Source: Picochlorum sp. 'celeri' (taxonomy: Eukaryota > Chlorophyta > Trebouxiophyceae). Taken from it: a stretch of DNA of 64,000 nucleotides. Location of the stretch: the NCBI GenBank assembly GCA_010909725.1, contig JAACMV010000018.1:62001-126000 (forward strand), given 5' to 3'. Positions 21,147 to 31,511 of this stretch are shown here, in pieces (position 1 is the stretch's first letter; each line of letters starts with the position of its first letter). The translations under genes and the position numbers were made by a program. The notes under the pieces were generated by a model. It was not told where the DNA came from, searched no databases, and saw only the letters and a list, made by a program, of their open reading frames with translations.

Positions 21147-21217
21147 ATTACATGTTTTGATTCATTGATTCATTAATTCATTCTTCACAATCGATGTGAA
21201 TATATATGTGCGGGTTT

Positions 21218-23773
21218 TTATTTGCGCGATTGACGTCGGAGTCTCCTGTCGTTTTCGTCCAGCAGTTGGTCAAGGGAGACCACCCTCCATGTATGGGATG
21301 CGGCATCCATTTGGGCGGATATCGTCTCGTGAGAGGAATCGACTATACACATGACGAGGCCAAAATAGTATACCTGAAAGCCTTCATGCATTCTTCCAAG
21401 TTTTGGGACAAATTCCACGCCAGACTCCTCTGCAAACTGAGCGACAAGTTCCTTCATGCTAAGGTGTGTCCTCTGAGAGGCCTTCAACTTTTTCTTGGCA
21501 TGCTGATCTTCGGCACTCATTGGGGCTGGTGTCCAGGTCGGCTCTAATTTACCACCGGATATGGCGGTGTCCATGTCATGGAGAGCTGCCTCGATGTTTT
21601 TCGACACAAAGTCGGTCTCTAGAAGTTCATCAGACATGCATGCCTTCCAAGACAAGTACCACCGAGCAATCTCATCATAGTCTGGATTTCTTGACAACCA
21701 ATGGCGCAAAACACCTCTCCATTTCACGAAAAAATGCTTGTCTAGGATTCGAGACAGTCTATCTGGACGAATAATTGTATCCCAAGCCATGACCCAATAG
21801 AATGGTTCCATGTCCTGGTCTGCAGGATTGATCTGGAGGTCCGAGTCCAACACCCGGATGAGCTTTGGCTCGATGGATTTCGAGCAAAGCTGATCCCACT
21901 CATGCTGCTTGAAAACTTTCATCCACGGTTTTAATATCTCTAGCGCTGATGGATCCGAGGGGTGCCATTGAGTAAGTGCCGATGTGAATTTGAATCGAAT
22001 AATTGGCCACAATTCATCCATGTGGCTTCCCAAATAAGGCTGCATAAGACAATGTATTTCGGTCAGTACACATGACAATAGTTATCAGTACGAATATAAT
22101 TCGAAACGTACCAGCCAAGGATGAAGCCATGTGTGAGGTGCTGTATGGTCTGTGAGAGGATCCCACTGTTGGCATGCGGACTTTAGCTTTGGAAGCACCA
22201 GATGCTGCGTCATGTACTGCAAAAATGATGTGGGTAAAATATTTTCCCATAGACGAATAAAATTTTCCAATCTATCTACATCTTTTGCATTCCATGCAGT
22301 TTGTATGTCTCTCCTCACATTTGGCAACACCATATCGATCAGTAGCATGACAAAAGGATCCATGGAGGAGAATAATTCCTCTACATTCATATCAAGATCC
22401 GCATACATCTGTTTAGAGTATTCTTCTTCTGTCAGCAGTGCTTTCCATTCCCCCAGTTCCGAGAGGTACCTGCTTGAATCATCTAAAGGAGACCACCCTC
22501 TCGATTCTGATACCAAAGGGGCATGCACAACTGCCAGAGCGAGGAGATTGAATTCATGATGAAAGTATTGACTTCCTAACAAGGCTTTTGCCTCTGAAAA
22601 CAATGCCCGTAGCTCTAAGAGCTGTGCACCGTTCTTAATACCGTTGGCAATCTTCCTTCCAACAGATGCAACGAGAGAAAATGTCTCCATGTGGTTCTCT
22701 GCCTCACCCTTCTCCTCCTCCAGTCTCTTCATCTCTTTCTCAAGCAATACTCTCGTATCTTTAGCGTGCCTTATACGCGCGTCAACCTTTTTTATCTCAC
22801 TCTCCGTCATATCAACCAACAGGCGCATGTTGTGCTGCAACTCTGGCATAGGCCCCTCATGGGCAAGCTGCTCCTCCTTGAGGCCAGAAAGCCCAATATC
22901 ATTGATCACTCGTTTTTGGGGACCTCGCATATCAATTATAGTTTGAATTGAACTCTTGGCGCCCTCAGAGCTCGCCAAAACATCCTCCACAGTCTTATAC
23001 ATCTGCTTTGATTCCTTCAGTTTCTTGTCAACCCCCTTCTTCCTCCACGCTTTTGCTTCCCTCTTCACATCCACAACCTCTATATCTTTCATTTTATCTT
23101 GTGTCTCTATGGCCACCTCAGGCAAAGGTGCGAGAGAAGGCTCCCTGCGGCTACCAAATCCCATCCCCTGCCTCTTTGGCCTCAACTTGGCTTCCAGTGG
23201 CTCTGCAAGACCTTTGCCGTCCTTGCCAAGGCCCTGGCCTTGTTTCCAACCCATCTTGGAAAGTAACTTGGCACCTATACCCTTTGTATGAGCTTCAAAC
23301 GTACCAATAGAAGAGCCAGCAGCTGTCACAGCCGCATCCTTCTCCCCCTGCACAGGTGCCTTGGTACGACCAAACTCTTTCTCCCTCCGCGCAGCTGCAG
23401 CCTTCCTTACTCTCTTCCCAAACGACGTGGGAACATTGTCCGGCGACTCCTCCCGCGCACCATGCCCACCTGTGAATCCCAAACCATGGCCTTGGGGCTC
23501 TTGAACCCCAGTCTCCTCGTCCTCGTCGCCCTGCTGCACCGTCTCGCTCTTCACAAAACTAACAAATCCAAGCCCACCACCTTGTGGTACCCTTTCATGA
23601 TCTACTTCCTCATCCCCGAAAACACCGTATATCGCTTCCTCCTGCCTCCTTTGTCTCCTCGCCCCTCGCCCTTTCGTCGCATTGAAGTAATATTCGTCCT
23701 CTACACCCTCTCCCTCATCACTACTACGCCCACTATTACTACTGCTGGTATTGTGATCGCTGAATGGATCCAT
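21218..23773 (-). CDS. TFIP11: G-patch splicing factor TFIP11/Ntr1 type
   Basis: Exon 23773-22112, intron 22111-22040 (72 bp, phase 0) and exon 22039-21218 encode 827 aa. An acidic N-terminal region with repeated GGLGF/GHGLGF motifs precedes a G-patch (about residues 160-210; KGIGAKLLSKMGWKQGQGLG). A long helical domain follows with the conserved W-x-P and WHPSD elements of the GC-rich-sequence-factor-like region. This family activates the DEAH helicase Prp43 to disassemble the intron-lariat spliceosome in the nucleus. Arrangement and length match TFIP11. It is convergent with thioredoxin reductase, 71 bp apart. Confidence 0.9.
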
Positions 23774-24134
23774 TGGTGCTTCAAAAGTTCCCTACAAGGA
23801 CGACCAACTGACCACTCGCCATGCCCAAATTCACTCAACGTTTCTCAATTCGTGCAACATTGAAGAGTAAAAGCCAAATTTATATTCCTCTTATATCCAA
23901 AAATCTATAGTTTTATGGATATACCCATTTTGACACAATTCCATCTGTTGCCTTTGCTCAGTGACAATCACAGCAGTGTACATGACAAAGTGAGGAATTC
24001 TTGGAAGAAGATTCTTCTAGGAGGGATCAAAACCATGATGTAACCCACCCTAACATGACATGAGCAATCCTTGGTGACAAATGTACTGTGTAATCTAGCT
24101 TATATCAATTCCACATCATCTTTGGTTGGACACC
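23774..24134. other. Divergent promoter region, no gene seen
   Basis: This 361-bp spacer lies between two genes transcribed apart. Around 24000-24022 the sequence TTGGAAGAAGATTCTTCTAG is an imperfect inverted repeat containing GAAGATTC, which loosely resembles heat-shock-element units. I do not see a TATA box with confidence. Confidence 0.3.
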
Positions 24135-25211
24135 ATGAAGATTTGTTGCATGACTGTGTGGAATGCATGGCTCGTTTTGTTGTTTGCAGCCGCGACCCAT
24201 CAGTCGGTGCGCGTGCTGGCTGAAGCGCCAGCAGCCGGAAAGGATTGGGATGCTGCTACCGATACCTGTCCGTGTGCTGGGGAGCAGCAATGGCTGTTCG
24301 CGACGCCTGCAGATGCGGTGAGGTTCTCCTCAGCGGGAGAGGGAGTCTTGGAGTTGACCCTGGAAGGGACTCGTGCTTGGTCAGTTGCTTTCGCGGATCG
24401 CCCTGCAAGAATCGCCACAATGATCAAGAGCGAGGAGCTGCTGGCGAGCGAGGCGTTTGGGGATGTGAGGAGGCCCATGGTCCTTGCGTGGATGGTCCAG
24501 AATGAGTCCATAGGGCTTCCATTTCAGGCAGACGCATTCCTGGAGGTTGATGATGGCACGTATCGAGCACGACTCAAGGTGGGGGATGACTTTAACAGTA
24601 CGACATTTAAACTCGCATCGGGGGAAGACGTTACTTTCTTGGCTCTGAATGAGGACAGACCAATTGATGGTGTGTCAGAGCATCCTGTGCTGTTTATTGG
24701 TGGAGGGGAGACAGTCCCGACTGCGTTTCAAAAACAGTATTGCGTGTGTAACGCCACCGGAATACAAGAAGCATATAGTACAAATGGCACCGGGAGCGAC
24801 TTTGTGGTCAGCTCTCGAAGCGCAACTCTGGAGCGAGAAGGGAGTGTTTGGTCTCTGCATCTTGAGGACACCCATCCACTGTCAATCTTCTTCGGCACTC
24901 AAGGCTCTGGGTATGAAATGACCTCCAGTGTACTATCCAAAGGATTCTGGAACGGCACCTTGCCGAATCTGGGACTCTCTTGGGGGGGAATGATTATGCC
25001 TTTTGATGTGTTGGATTTCGAGGCTGGTCCCAATGGCGAGGGTAGCTACCGTCTTTTGGTGTCTCCTCTGGAGGATATTGGCAACACGGTACCTCCCTCG
25101 ATGCTTGACAGTCAGTCTGGAGACGTTAAGATGGATAATCCAGTGCTCTTTATTGACGACAAATCTGCAGCCTCCACAATCGCTTCACTGTATGTTTTTA
25201 GAAGCATTTAG
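24135..25211 (+). CDS. Secreted protein with two related domains, unknown family
   Basis: A single exon encodes 358 aa. MKICCMTVWNAWLVLLFAAATHQS with a following Ala-rich stretch is a clear signal peptide. The mature protein holds two similar segments of about 150 residues. Each starts with a C-x-C (CPCAG and CVCNA) and ends with a PVLFI-G/D motif (PVLFIGGGE and PVLFIDDKS). In between each has a strand-rich region (LEGTRAWSVAFADRP and LEDTHPLSIFFG at matching places). This is an internal duplication of a beta-rich domain I do not recognise. Several N-x-S/T sites suggest glycosylation. It is probably extracellular or in the endomembrane lumen. Confidence 0.7.
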   Translation: MKICCMTVWNAWLVLLFAAATHQSVRVLAEAPAAGKDWDAATDTCPCAGEQQWLFATPADAVRFSSAGEGVLELTLEGTRAWSVAFADRPARIATMIKSEELLASEAFGDVRRPMVLAWMVQNESIGLPFQADAFLEVDDGTYRARLKVGDDFNSTTFKLASGEDVTFLALNEDRPIDGVSEHPVLFIGGGETVPTAFQKQYCVCNATGIQEAYSTNGTGSDFVVSSRSATLEREGSVWSLHLEDTHPLSIFFGTQGSGYEMTSSVLSKGFWNGTLPNLGLSWGGMIMPFDVLDFEAGPNGEGSYRLLVSPLEDIGNTVPPSMLDSQSGDVKMDNPVLFIDDKSAASTIASLYVFRSI

Positions 25212-25500
25212 CGAAAGTTTTGGACTGAGCAGAGTCTTGCAAGTAAAGTTGAGGGAAAGGATCGTCGAATCTATGGTGACATCTGCACGAGGGTGTCTGC
25301 TTCCCACACCTCGTCCACTCCCGTCTGTCTAGTCTCCTGCAGCTCGTGTTCTCTCTTCGCTAGCCTGTCCAATATCCTATACCGTTTTGAAGATATCGCT
25401 CGACAATTCAGGGATGGTCATGGATAATCCAGTGCTTTTTATCGACCTCCGTTGAGCTAGCTGCTATGGCAATGGGAACCTCATCTGCATGAGGGTGACT
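25212..25500 (+). pseudogene. Decayed tandem copies of the tail of the upstream gene
   Basis: ATGGATAATCCAGTGCT, which encodes the C-terminal MDNPVLFID of the gene ending at 25211, recurs at about 25420, followed by TTTTATCGAC. The copy is flanked by related but shifted and stop-containing sequence. A second short repeat is also seen: CATCTGCACGAGGGTG at about 25281 and CATCTGCATGAGGGTG at about 25480. There is no open frame. This looks like the remains of a tandem duplication of the gene's 3' end. Confidence 0.6.
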
Positions 25501-25781
25501 ATTTTCTACATGTCTCTACCATGTCTTACGTCGAGGTCGGTTTCCTATCTCTATTCGAATTACTTTTTTAAAAAAAATTTTGAGCAGAGATACGCTCTGC
25601 ATAACTCGGTCGTCATTAAAGGCGGTACCGTCCATGGGGTTTTGCCATCCGTGGTTTTCCATTCTCAATTGAGTTCCTTGAGTATACCACCTGCAGACCT
25701 GCTATTTAGAAGATATATTTGTATTATATACTATCGATAGGGTCAGATCATCTCGCATGCGAGGGGTTGAGTGGTAGGATA

Positions 25782-26843
25782 ATGTCCGATTGCCGAGAGT
25801 CCGCTATTGCCAAAACCGAGTCATGCGGCAATGGTTCATCTCGAATGCATTCAGACGTATCAAAAATATTAGAGAAAATCCATGATTGGGAGGAATTCGA
25901 CGTATTCGAGTTGGCATCCACCACACAGGGAACCCCACTGAGGGCAGTGGTCGAGTATGAACTGGAGGCTTTGGGTGTCATTGAGCGTTTAGGGCTGGAT
26001 AGAGACAAGCTCACGTCGTTTTTGAAGGATCTAGAGGAGGCGTACTCGAACGAAAACCCGTATCATTCCAGCACGCATGCTGCAGATGTTGTGCAGACTG
26101 TGGCAACCATGGTGGAGATGGATGACTGGTCAGATGGGCTGGAGGATTGGGAGTCACTTTCTTTGTTCATTGCTGCTGCTGGACATGATGTGGGTCACAA
26201 AGGGGTAACTAATGAATATCATGATCGGGTACAGACGAATTGGGCACGGGAATTCGGGCATCATGGAAGCTCTGTGAATGAGTATGCCCATGCTCACATT
26301 ACAGTGTCGTTGATGCTGGAAGATCGGAATGATTTTATGCACGGTCTCGATGAACGTGTCAGACAACGTGTGATTCAGAATGTTAGGCAGTTGATACTGG
26401 AGACGGATATAGTGTCGCATAAGAGTGTCTGCAAGAAATTTGCAGATGCTTGCAAACGGGGCAAGGCATATGCGCATATTGGCGAATGGCCTCCCGAGGA
26501 TAGACTGCAAGCCCTGACAGGCTTGCTGCATTTCGCTGATATTTCAAATCCGGGTAGGCCGTGGAGGCTGTGTCGCCGTTGGGGTATTCGCATTCATGAG
26601 GAAGCATGCTTGCAGGGAGATGAGGAAGAAAGGATGGGGTTGACACGTTCTGTGTATTGTGCTAGAGAAGATGAAAACACTGGAGAAAAGCAGGTAACAT
26701 TTATCAAATCAGTCATGCAGCCATTCTGCGAACAAGTGGCGGTGATGGCGCCACATTTTACTGGCATGATTATGCCACATGTGAAAGAGGCCCTGGCAGA
26801 GTGGGCTAGATTTCATCCGAGACACGATCAAGTCTCAACGTGA
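25782..26843 (+). CDS. Class I cyclic nucleotide 3',5'-phosphodiesterase
   Basis: A single exon encodes 353 aa and is nearly all catalytic domain. It contains NPYHSSTHAADVV (metal-ligand His), AAAGHDVGHKGVTN with His135, Asp136 and His139 (the HD metal site), a later HFADISNPGRPW with the fourth metal ligand Asp, and KQVTFIKSV containing the glutamine that contacts the purine in this family. It hydrolyses cAMP and/or cGMP; specificity cannot be told. No GAF, PAS or membrane regulatory domain is present, unlike most animal enzymes, so it is probably soluble. The ATG at 25782 is preceded by in-frame non-ATG sequence. Confidence 0.93.
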   Translation: MSDCRESAIAKTESCGNGSSRMHSDVSKILEKIHDWEEFDVFELASTTQGTPLRAVVEYELEALGVIERLGLDRDKLTSFLKDLEEAYSNENPYHSSTHAADVVQTVATMVEMDDWSDGLEDWESLSLFIAAAGHDVGHKGVTNEYHDRVQTNWAREFGHHGSSVNEYAHAHITVSLMLEDRNDFMHGLDERVRQRVIQNVRQLILETDIVSHKSVCKKFADACKRGKAYAHIGEWPPEDRLQALTGLLHFADISNPGRPWRLCRRWGIRIHEEACLQGDEEERMGLTRSVYCAREDENTGEKQVTFIKSVMQPFCEQVAVMAPHFTGMIMPHVKEALAEWARFHPRHDQVST

Positions 26844-26917
26844 ATCATACATGTATCGGAGAATATTGATTAATTATTTGAAGTGTTTTACATAGTGGAC
26901 ACACATATTGAAATCCT

Positions 26918-27721
26918 TTACTGCCTCTCCTTGACCTCAATGCCATTGGAGCCGGCAATAATGCACACATCAACCATGTCCAAGAAGAGTCCATGGTCAA
27001 CAACTCCCTCCAAGGCCATGATTGCCTTTGCAGCTGCATGAGAGTCCTTGATCGGAGTTTGGAAATACAAATCAACGATATAATTAGAGTTGTCGGTAAC
27101 ATATGGAGCATCTCCATCCATTCTCAGGCGAGCTTCGCAACCAGCAACTTCTGGAAGAGCTGCAATGCGGCGCAGTGTGTACTCGTGGCAGAACTGCACA
27201 ATTTCAATTGGCATGGCATCCTTGCTCCCTCCGAGCCCGTCCACAAGCTTGGACTCATCCACAATGCACACAAATTTATCGGATGCCATCTCGACCATCT
27301 TCTCGCGAAGAAGAGCGCCTCCACGTCCCTTGACAACATCCAACTGTGGGTCAACCTCATCCGCACCATCAATGGCAACATCAAGCTTTGGCTGCTCATC
27401 CAACGTCGCCAAGGGGATGCCCAGAGATTTCGCCTGTTCATAAGTACGAATAGACGTTGGCACTCCCACAATATCCTTCAATTCCCCAGATTTGAGAAGA
27501 GAACCAATGCGATCGACAGCAAAGGCAGCCGTGGAACCTGTACCCAATCCCACAACCATGCCGCTCTTCACATACTCGACAGCCTTCCATGCAGCCTGCT
27601 GCTTCAATTCATCCTGACTGAGTTGTGCTCTGGTCACATTCATCTTTCTTGCGCGAACTGAAAACTTTCTCACAAAGGTAGTGCTTGGCTTTGTCACAAT
27701 GCGTGCCTGCTGCTGCATCAT
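26918..27721 (-). CDS. rpiA: Ribose-5-phosphate isomerase A, with organelle leader
   Basis: A single exon encodes 267 aa. The first about 30 residues (basic, with many Ser/Thr/Arg/Gln and no acids) fit a plastid transit peptide. The rest is RpiA: VVGLGTGSTAAF, GVPTSIRT, LDVAIDGADEVD, KGRGGALLREK and IVDESKLV, which together form the substrate pocket, with the catalytic Asp and Lys in the DGADEVD and KGRGG motifs. It interconverts ribose 5-phosphate and ribulose 5-phosphate in the Calvin cycle or oxidative pentose phosphate pathway. It is convergent with the phosphodiesterase gene, 74 bp apart. Confidence 0.94.
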   Translation of the reverse strand: MMQQQARIVTKPSTTFVRKFSVRARKMNVTRAQLSQDELKQQAAWKAVEYVKSGMVVGLGTGSTAAFAVDRIGSLLKSGELKDIVGVPTSIRTYEQAKSLGIPLATLDEQPKLDVAIDGADEVDPQLDVVKGRGGALLREKMVEMASDKFVCIVDESKLVDGLGGSKDAMPIEIVQFCHEYTLRRIAALPEVAGCEARLRMDGDAPYVTDNSNYIVDLYFQTPIKDSHAAAKAIMALEGVVDHGLFLDMVDVCIIAGSNGIEVKERQ

Positions 27722-28242
27722 TGTACCGATTCTACTTGCCGATTTGCTATTAAAACGATACTTTGTGTTTGATCAGGCGTGTTGGTGAGATCGAGTAGGT
27801 TTATCTGGGATGTGTGTGTGTTCTGGGCATGATGGACAAGGTTTTCGGGATAATGGCGGAGATGGCTCTTCCTGTGACCTATTGGGTCCCTTCTACGCCC
27901 CAAATCAATCATATTTAATAATATCTTAGGTATGTTGGTGACTGTATCGCATTATATTGGTGTGGGTGTGTATACGGAGTGTAGAACGGGGGAAGGCACC
28001 GCCGGCTGGCGTCTGAATCGGCAATGTTCCAGTCTGGGCCATGACACGCCGCTTTGCCCGCGTTTAGATCTGCAAATTATATGAATACTATTAATAGATA
28101 TGCATCGTGGGGAGAGGGGGTATAGGGAAGGAGTTTTGTGGCTCTTGGGATATTGCGGCGTATGCCCGTCTTTTGCCTGTTTTTGCCCGTGTCGTCGATA
28201 TTTTCTCACCTGTACTTTTTATGTATCTGTAGATTAAAGAAA
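27722..28242. other. Divergent intergenic region upstream of rpiA and eL36
   Basis: No gene is supported in these 521 bp. Directly before the eL36 ATG is TTTTTATGTATCTGTAG, which could be the 3' end of a 5'-leader intron, common in ribosomal-protein genes. The nearest long open frames are shorter than 30 codons or lack an ATG. Confidence 0.35.
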
Positions 28243-28545
28243 ATGGTTGAAGCTAGAGCAGGAATCGCCGTTGGGTTGGCCAAGGGCCACATTGTGACCA
28301 AGAAGGAGAAGAAGGAGCGTCCAGCAAACCGCAAGGGACGTGCCACGAAGAAGACCAAGTTTGTTCGCAGTATTATCCAGGAAGTAGCTGGACAGGCTCC
28401 ATATGAGAAGCGTGTCATGGAGTTGCTGAAGAACGGTTTGGATAAGCGTGCTTTGAAGTTGTGCAAGCGCAAGCTTGGAACTCACATCCGTGCCAAGAGG
28501 AAGAGAGAGGAAATGTCCAACCTCTTGAGAGAGATGAGAAGGTAA
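28243..28545 (+). CDS. RPL36: 60S ribosomal protein eL36
   Basis: A single coding exon encodes 100 aa. The start [23 protein letters not shown], then [23 protein letters not shown] and [19 protein letters not shown], are the conserved core of eukaryote eL36. It is a cytosolic large-subunit protein. Length equals the usual 100-105 aa, so the coding sequence is complete without further exons. Confidence 0.96.
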   Translation: MVEARAGIAVGLAKGHIVTKKEKKERPANRKGRATKKTKFVRSIIQEVAGQAPYEKRVMELLKNGLDKRALKLCKRKLGTHIRAKRKREEMSNLLREMRR

Positions 28546-28676
28546 AGGATATCTATCCACCCATAGACATTTATAAATATGTATAGAGACTATTTCTTGC
28601 TCATGCAAATAGTGTAAAATTTGAAGTTACCTTTATTTGAAAAAGAAAAAGTGTACATGTGTGCATGCATGCCTCT

Positions 28677-31511
28677 TCATTCGAGTAAATCTGTGATGAG
28701 TCCCAGATGAGCAAAGTCATCCAGGGCAGAAGGCTCTCCAGTTTGCTGGCTGCCCTGATTCTGAGGGAATGGCCTTTGACTTGGATGTGTCATGTCCCGA
28801 GGAGGAACAAAGGGTTGGTTTGCTGCAGACGAGTTCATCTTTTGTGGAGCAAGTCTTTGACTCGCCATTCCCATGTTTGGAATAGTCGCCGTATTTTGCA
28901 TTACTTGCTGTGTTGCGCTTGACTGAGCTGAGTTCTGATGAGAAAATTGTCTGTACCCTACAGATTTTCCAGAGTTCATCAGCACGCTTCCATTGAATCC
29001 CTGATATTGTCCAGAGGAACCATTCTGTGGCCTGGCAGGATTGCCTTGGAGGGTGGAAGGGTTGACTGCATAATTCACTCCTTGGGATATCATACTTGAC
29101 ACCTCAGGGTGTGAACGGGGTGCCCTCATGTTATCTCCAACAATGTCTGCCCCTCTTTGGGAAATTGCTGATGCCAGGATGGCATCTGATGGATTGTTGA
29201 CTTTTGCCATCTGCTGCATAAGATACGAATGCGTACTTGCATCTGATGACTGCTTCATTAGAGGACTGTTGTTCTGGCGGGACGCCAGTAAAGCCTCTTC
29301 CATCATCTGTCCTGCACCAGCAAGGTTTCTTGGGGGTGTGGAGGGAGATGTACCTGGCTTCATGGCCAAGCGACTGATTTTGCTGGTCGCCACCTCGAGC
29401 TCTTGCTCAAGATGTTTCACCTTGTTTTTCAAGGATACAATCTCATCATCTCGTTTCTGCAACAAGAGCCGCATTTCTGCCACTATATTGTCCTGTGTTG
29501 ATCCAGCATTCTCAGATGATGTCCTTTCAGTCCTGTCATGTGACTCCACTTCTTGCGCATTGCTGGAAGCACCATTGCCCCCCTTGGTGGCTCTATTTGT
29601 ACTCTTTAAACTGGACTGATCACTTCGAGCACTTGTCATTGTGGAAGAGTCGACACTGTCTGAATCAAACTGTGTGCTCTGGATGTCAATTGTCTTGTGT
29701 TCTTGCACAGCATTCGCCTCATTTGAAGGCTTTGGCTTTGCAGCTTTCTTTGCGGCCAAAGAAGCTTGCTTCTGTTCCAGCTTTTTCTGCCTCTCCGCCT
29801 CTTTCTTTGCCTCCTCTTGTCTCCTGCGCTCCTCAGCCTCCTGGCGTTTCCTCTCCTGCTCAGCCCTCTTCAACTCCTCCTCTCGCGCTTTTGCTGCCTC
29901 CAAAGCTTCTTGTTTTGCACGCTCGGCCTCTTTTTTCGCCCGTTGTCGTTCTCTCTTTCGTGCTTTCCTCTCTCTCTCAGCTTCAGCTTTTGCAGCCAAT
30001 CGCTCTGCCTCATCCTTTGAGGCTTCCTCCTCCTCTCTGATGAGCTCTTCTTGCCTACGAATGATTTCTGCTTCGATCCAAGACTTTTCAATGCTTTCCT
30101 TAGCGATATGAGACATTGCAAACACCTCAATGGTTAGCCTTGCAAGATCCACCAGCCTGATTTCGTCCCTCTCTGCTGCATCTTTTATCTCAGCACATTT
30201 CGCGTCTAGCGATGTCTCATTGCTATCAGGTGGATATATGTTGAAAGGATGTTCTAAAAACTTTTTCAGCCTCTCCAACGCATCGCCATTGAACGTGAAG
30301 ACATTCTTGGAGGTATCCAGGTATACGTGTCCCTCAAGAGAGTCCACATATTGTTCCAACGACTCCACCGAATTCGGACCCAAACTGCTCGCATCACCTT
30401 CAAATCTTCTTTTATAACATCTATCCAAGACTTTGATCGCAGCATAGGCGGCATCCATCATTAATGTCGAAGTCACCTCTTTCTCGTTGAAAAATGTCTT
30501 GACAAACTTTTTGAGTAAAGGTGCACTGGGAGAAGTGGACAATTTCGACCTTTCTTTCTCGCTCAAAGAACTCCAGAAAGTTTCAATATCCTTCGTGAAA
30601 AATCCCTGTATATGCTCTTTTGCTTTGTCAACTGCCCTTCTCACAACTCCTTCAATATTTGACAAATATACTCGAATGAGCTCCCTGCGATAATGAGCAT
30701 CCAAGGTACGGAAAGGTGCATTTTGCCTATCTTTAATCACTTGAACCTGCACTTTGATAACCAAAGTATCACCCACCACAAAGCCGTCTGCCATCTTGCC
30801 CAGTTCCATGAATTTCTTCCACCCCCAATCATGCTCCTTCTTGCAAAACCTATGCAATGTATCAGAGTATTTCGATTTTTTGGGGTCTTTATTCACAACA
30901 GCAATCGTGAATTGCGCAAAATGAGACCATCCAGGCAGTAATTTATCATAATCAGCAACACACAAGAAGAGTGACAGGTGGTTATTCACGTCACACCCAT
31001 TTGGGTACACTAAAATATACCACTTGTATGGCCCGACCGAGAAAGAAGACGACTTCAGTTCCCTCTTCGACACATCCCTGAAATTTGGTACTTTCCACGT
31101 AAAACTACCGTATAGTGCATGGGGATCGCTACCTTTCGTGGTTGCGTCATCCATGTATGAGCTACAGGTGGCAATTGTATCCACCACAGATGGTCTCGTT
31201 GGCCTCGCCCCGTTCAGCATGTCCCCCTTTTTCTTCTCAGCACATGCTTCCTCTTGAATTTCATTCTTTTTACTTTCGCTTGGCGGCGTGTCACATGAAG
31301 ATTCCGATCCATCCTGTGAATCGCTGCTCTCCACATCTTTATCATCTACAGCCTTCTCGGATGCTGCAACCCTGCCAGACGCAACGCCACCATCCTGCTT
31401 CCCACCGTTTTCACGATTGGGCTCTGACTGCATCAAAACACCAACATGATCGTTCTTTCTCGCCACTTTCGATGGAACCCCTCCAGGCCCTTCTGCAACA
31501 GCCTCACTCAT
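28677..31511 (-). CDS. MATH (TRAF-like) domain protein with long coiled coil
   Basis: A single exon encodes 944 aa from the ATG at 31511. An acidic and Ser-rich N-terminus precedes a MATH domain at about residues 130-265 (YGSFTWKVPNF, KWYILVYPNG, HFAQFTIAVVN, DGFVVGDTLVIKVQ). A helical region follows. At about residues 490-610 there is a highly charged coiled coil of alternating Glu/Arg/Lys/Ala. The C-terminal third is Gln/Asn/Ser-rich and disordered. Its arrangement resembles plant TRAF-like MATH proteins (TRAF1a/b group), which scaffold ubiquitin ligases in autophagy and immune regulation; that function is inferred. Confidence 0.82.
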   Translation of the reverse strand: MSEAVAEGPGGVPSKVARKNDHVGVLMQSEPNRENGGKQDGGVASGRVAASEKAVDDKDVESSDSQDGSESSCDTPPSESKKNEIQEEACAEKKKGDMLNGARPTRPSVVDTIATCSSYMDDATTKGSDPHALYGSFTWKVPNFRDVSKRELKSSSFSVGPYKWYILVYPNGCDVNNHLSLFLCVADYDKLLPGWSHFAQFTIAVVNKDPKKSKYSDTLHRFCKKEHDWGWKKFMELGKMADGFVVGDTLVIKVQVQVIKDRQNAPFRTLDAHYRRELIRVYLSNIEGVVRRAVDKAKEHIQGFFTKDIETFWSSLSEKERSKLSTSPSAPLLKKFVKTFFNEKEVTSTLMMDAAYAAIKVLDRCYKRRFEGDASSLGPNSVESLEQYVDSLEGHVYLDTSKNVFTFNGDALERLKKFLEHPFNIYPPDSNETSLDAKCAEIKDAAERDEIRLVDLARLTIEVFAMSHIAKESIEKSWIEAEIIRRQEELIREEEEASKDEAERLAAKAEAERERKARKRERQRAKKEAERAKQEALEAAKAREEELKRAEQERKRQEAEERRRQEEAKKEAERQKKLEQKQASLAAKKAAKPKPSNEANAVQEHKTIDIQSTQFDSDSVDSSTMTSARSDQSSLKSTNRATKGGNGASSNAQEVESHDRTERTSSENAGSTQDNIVAEMRLLLQKRDDEIVSLKNKVKHLEQELEVATSKISRLAMKPGTSPSTPPRNLAGAGQMMEEALLASRQNNSPLMKQSSDASTHSYLMQQMAKVNNPSDAILASAISQRGADIVGDNMRAPRSHPEVSSMISQGVNYAVNPSTLQGNPARPQNGSSGQYQGFNGSVLMNSGKSVGYRQFSHQNSAQSSATQQVMQNTATIPNMGMASQRLAPQKMNSSAANQPFVPPRDMTHPSQRPFPQNQGSQQTGEPSALDDFAHLGLITDLLE

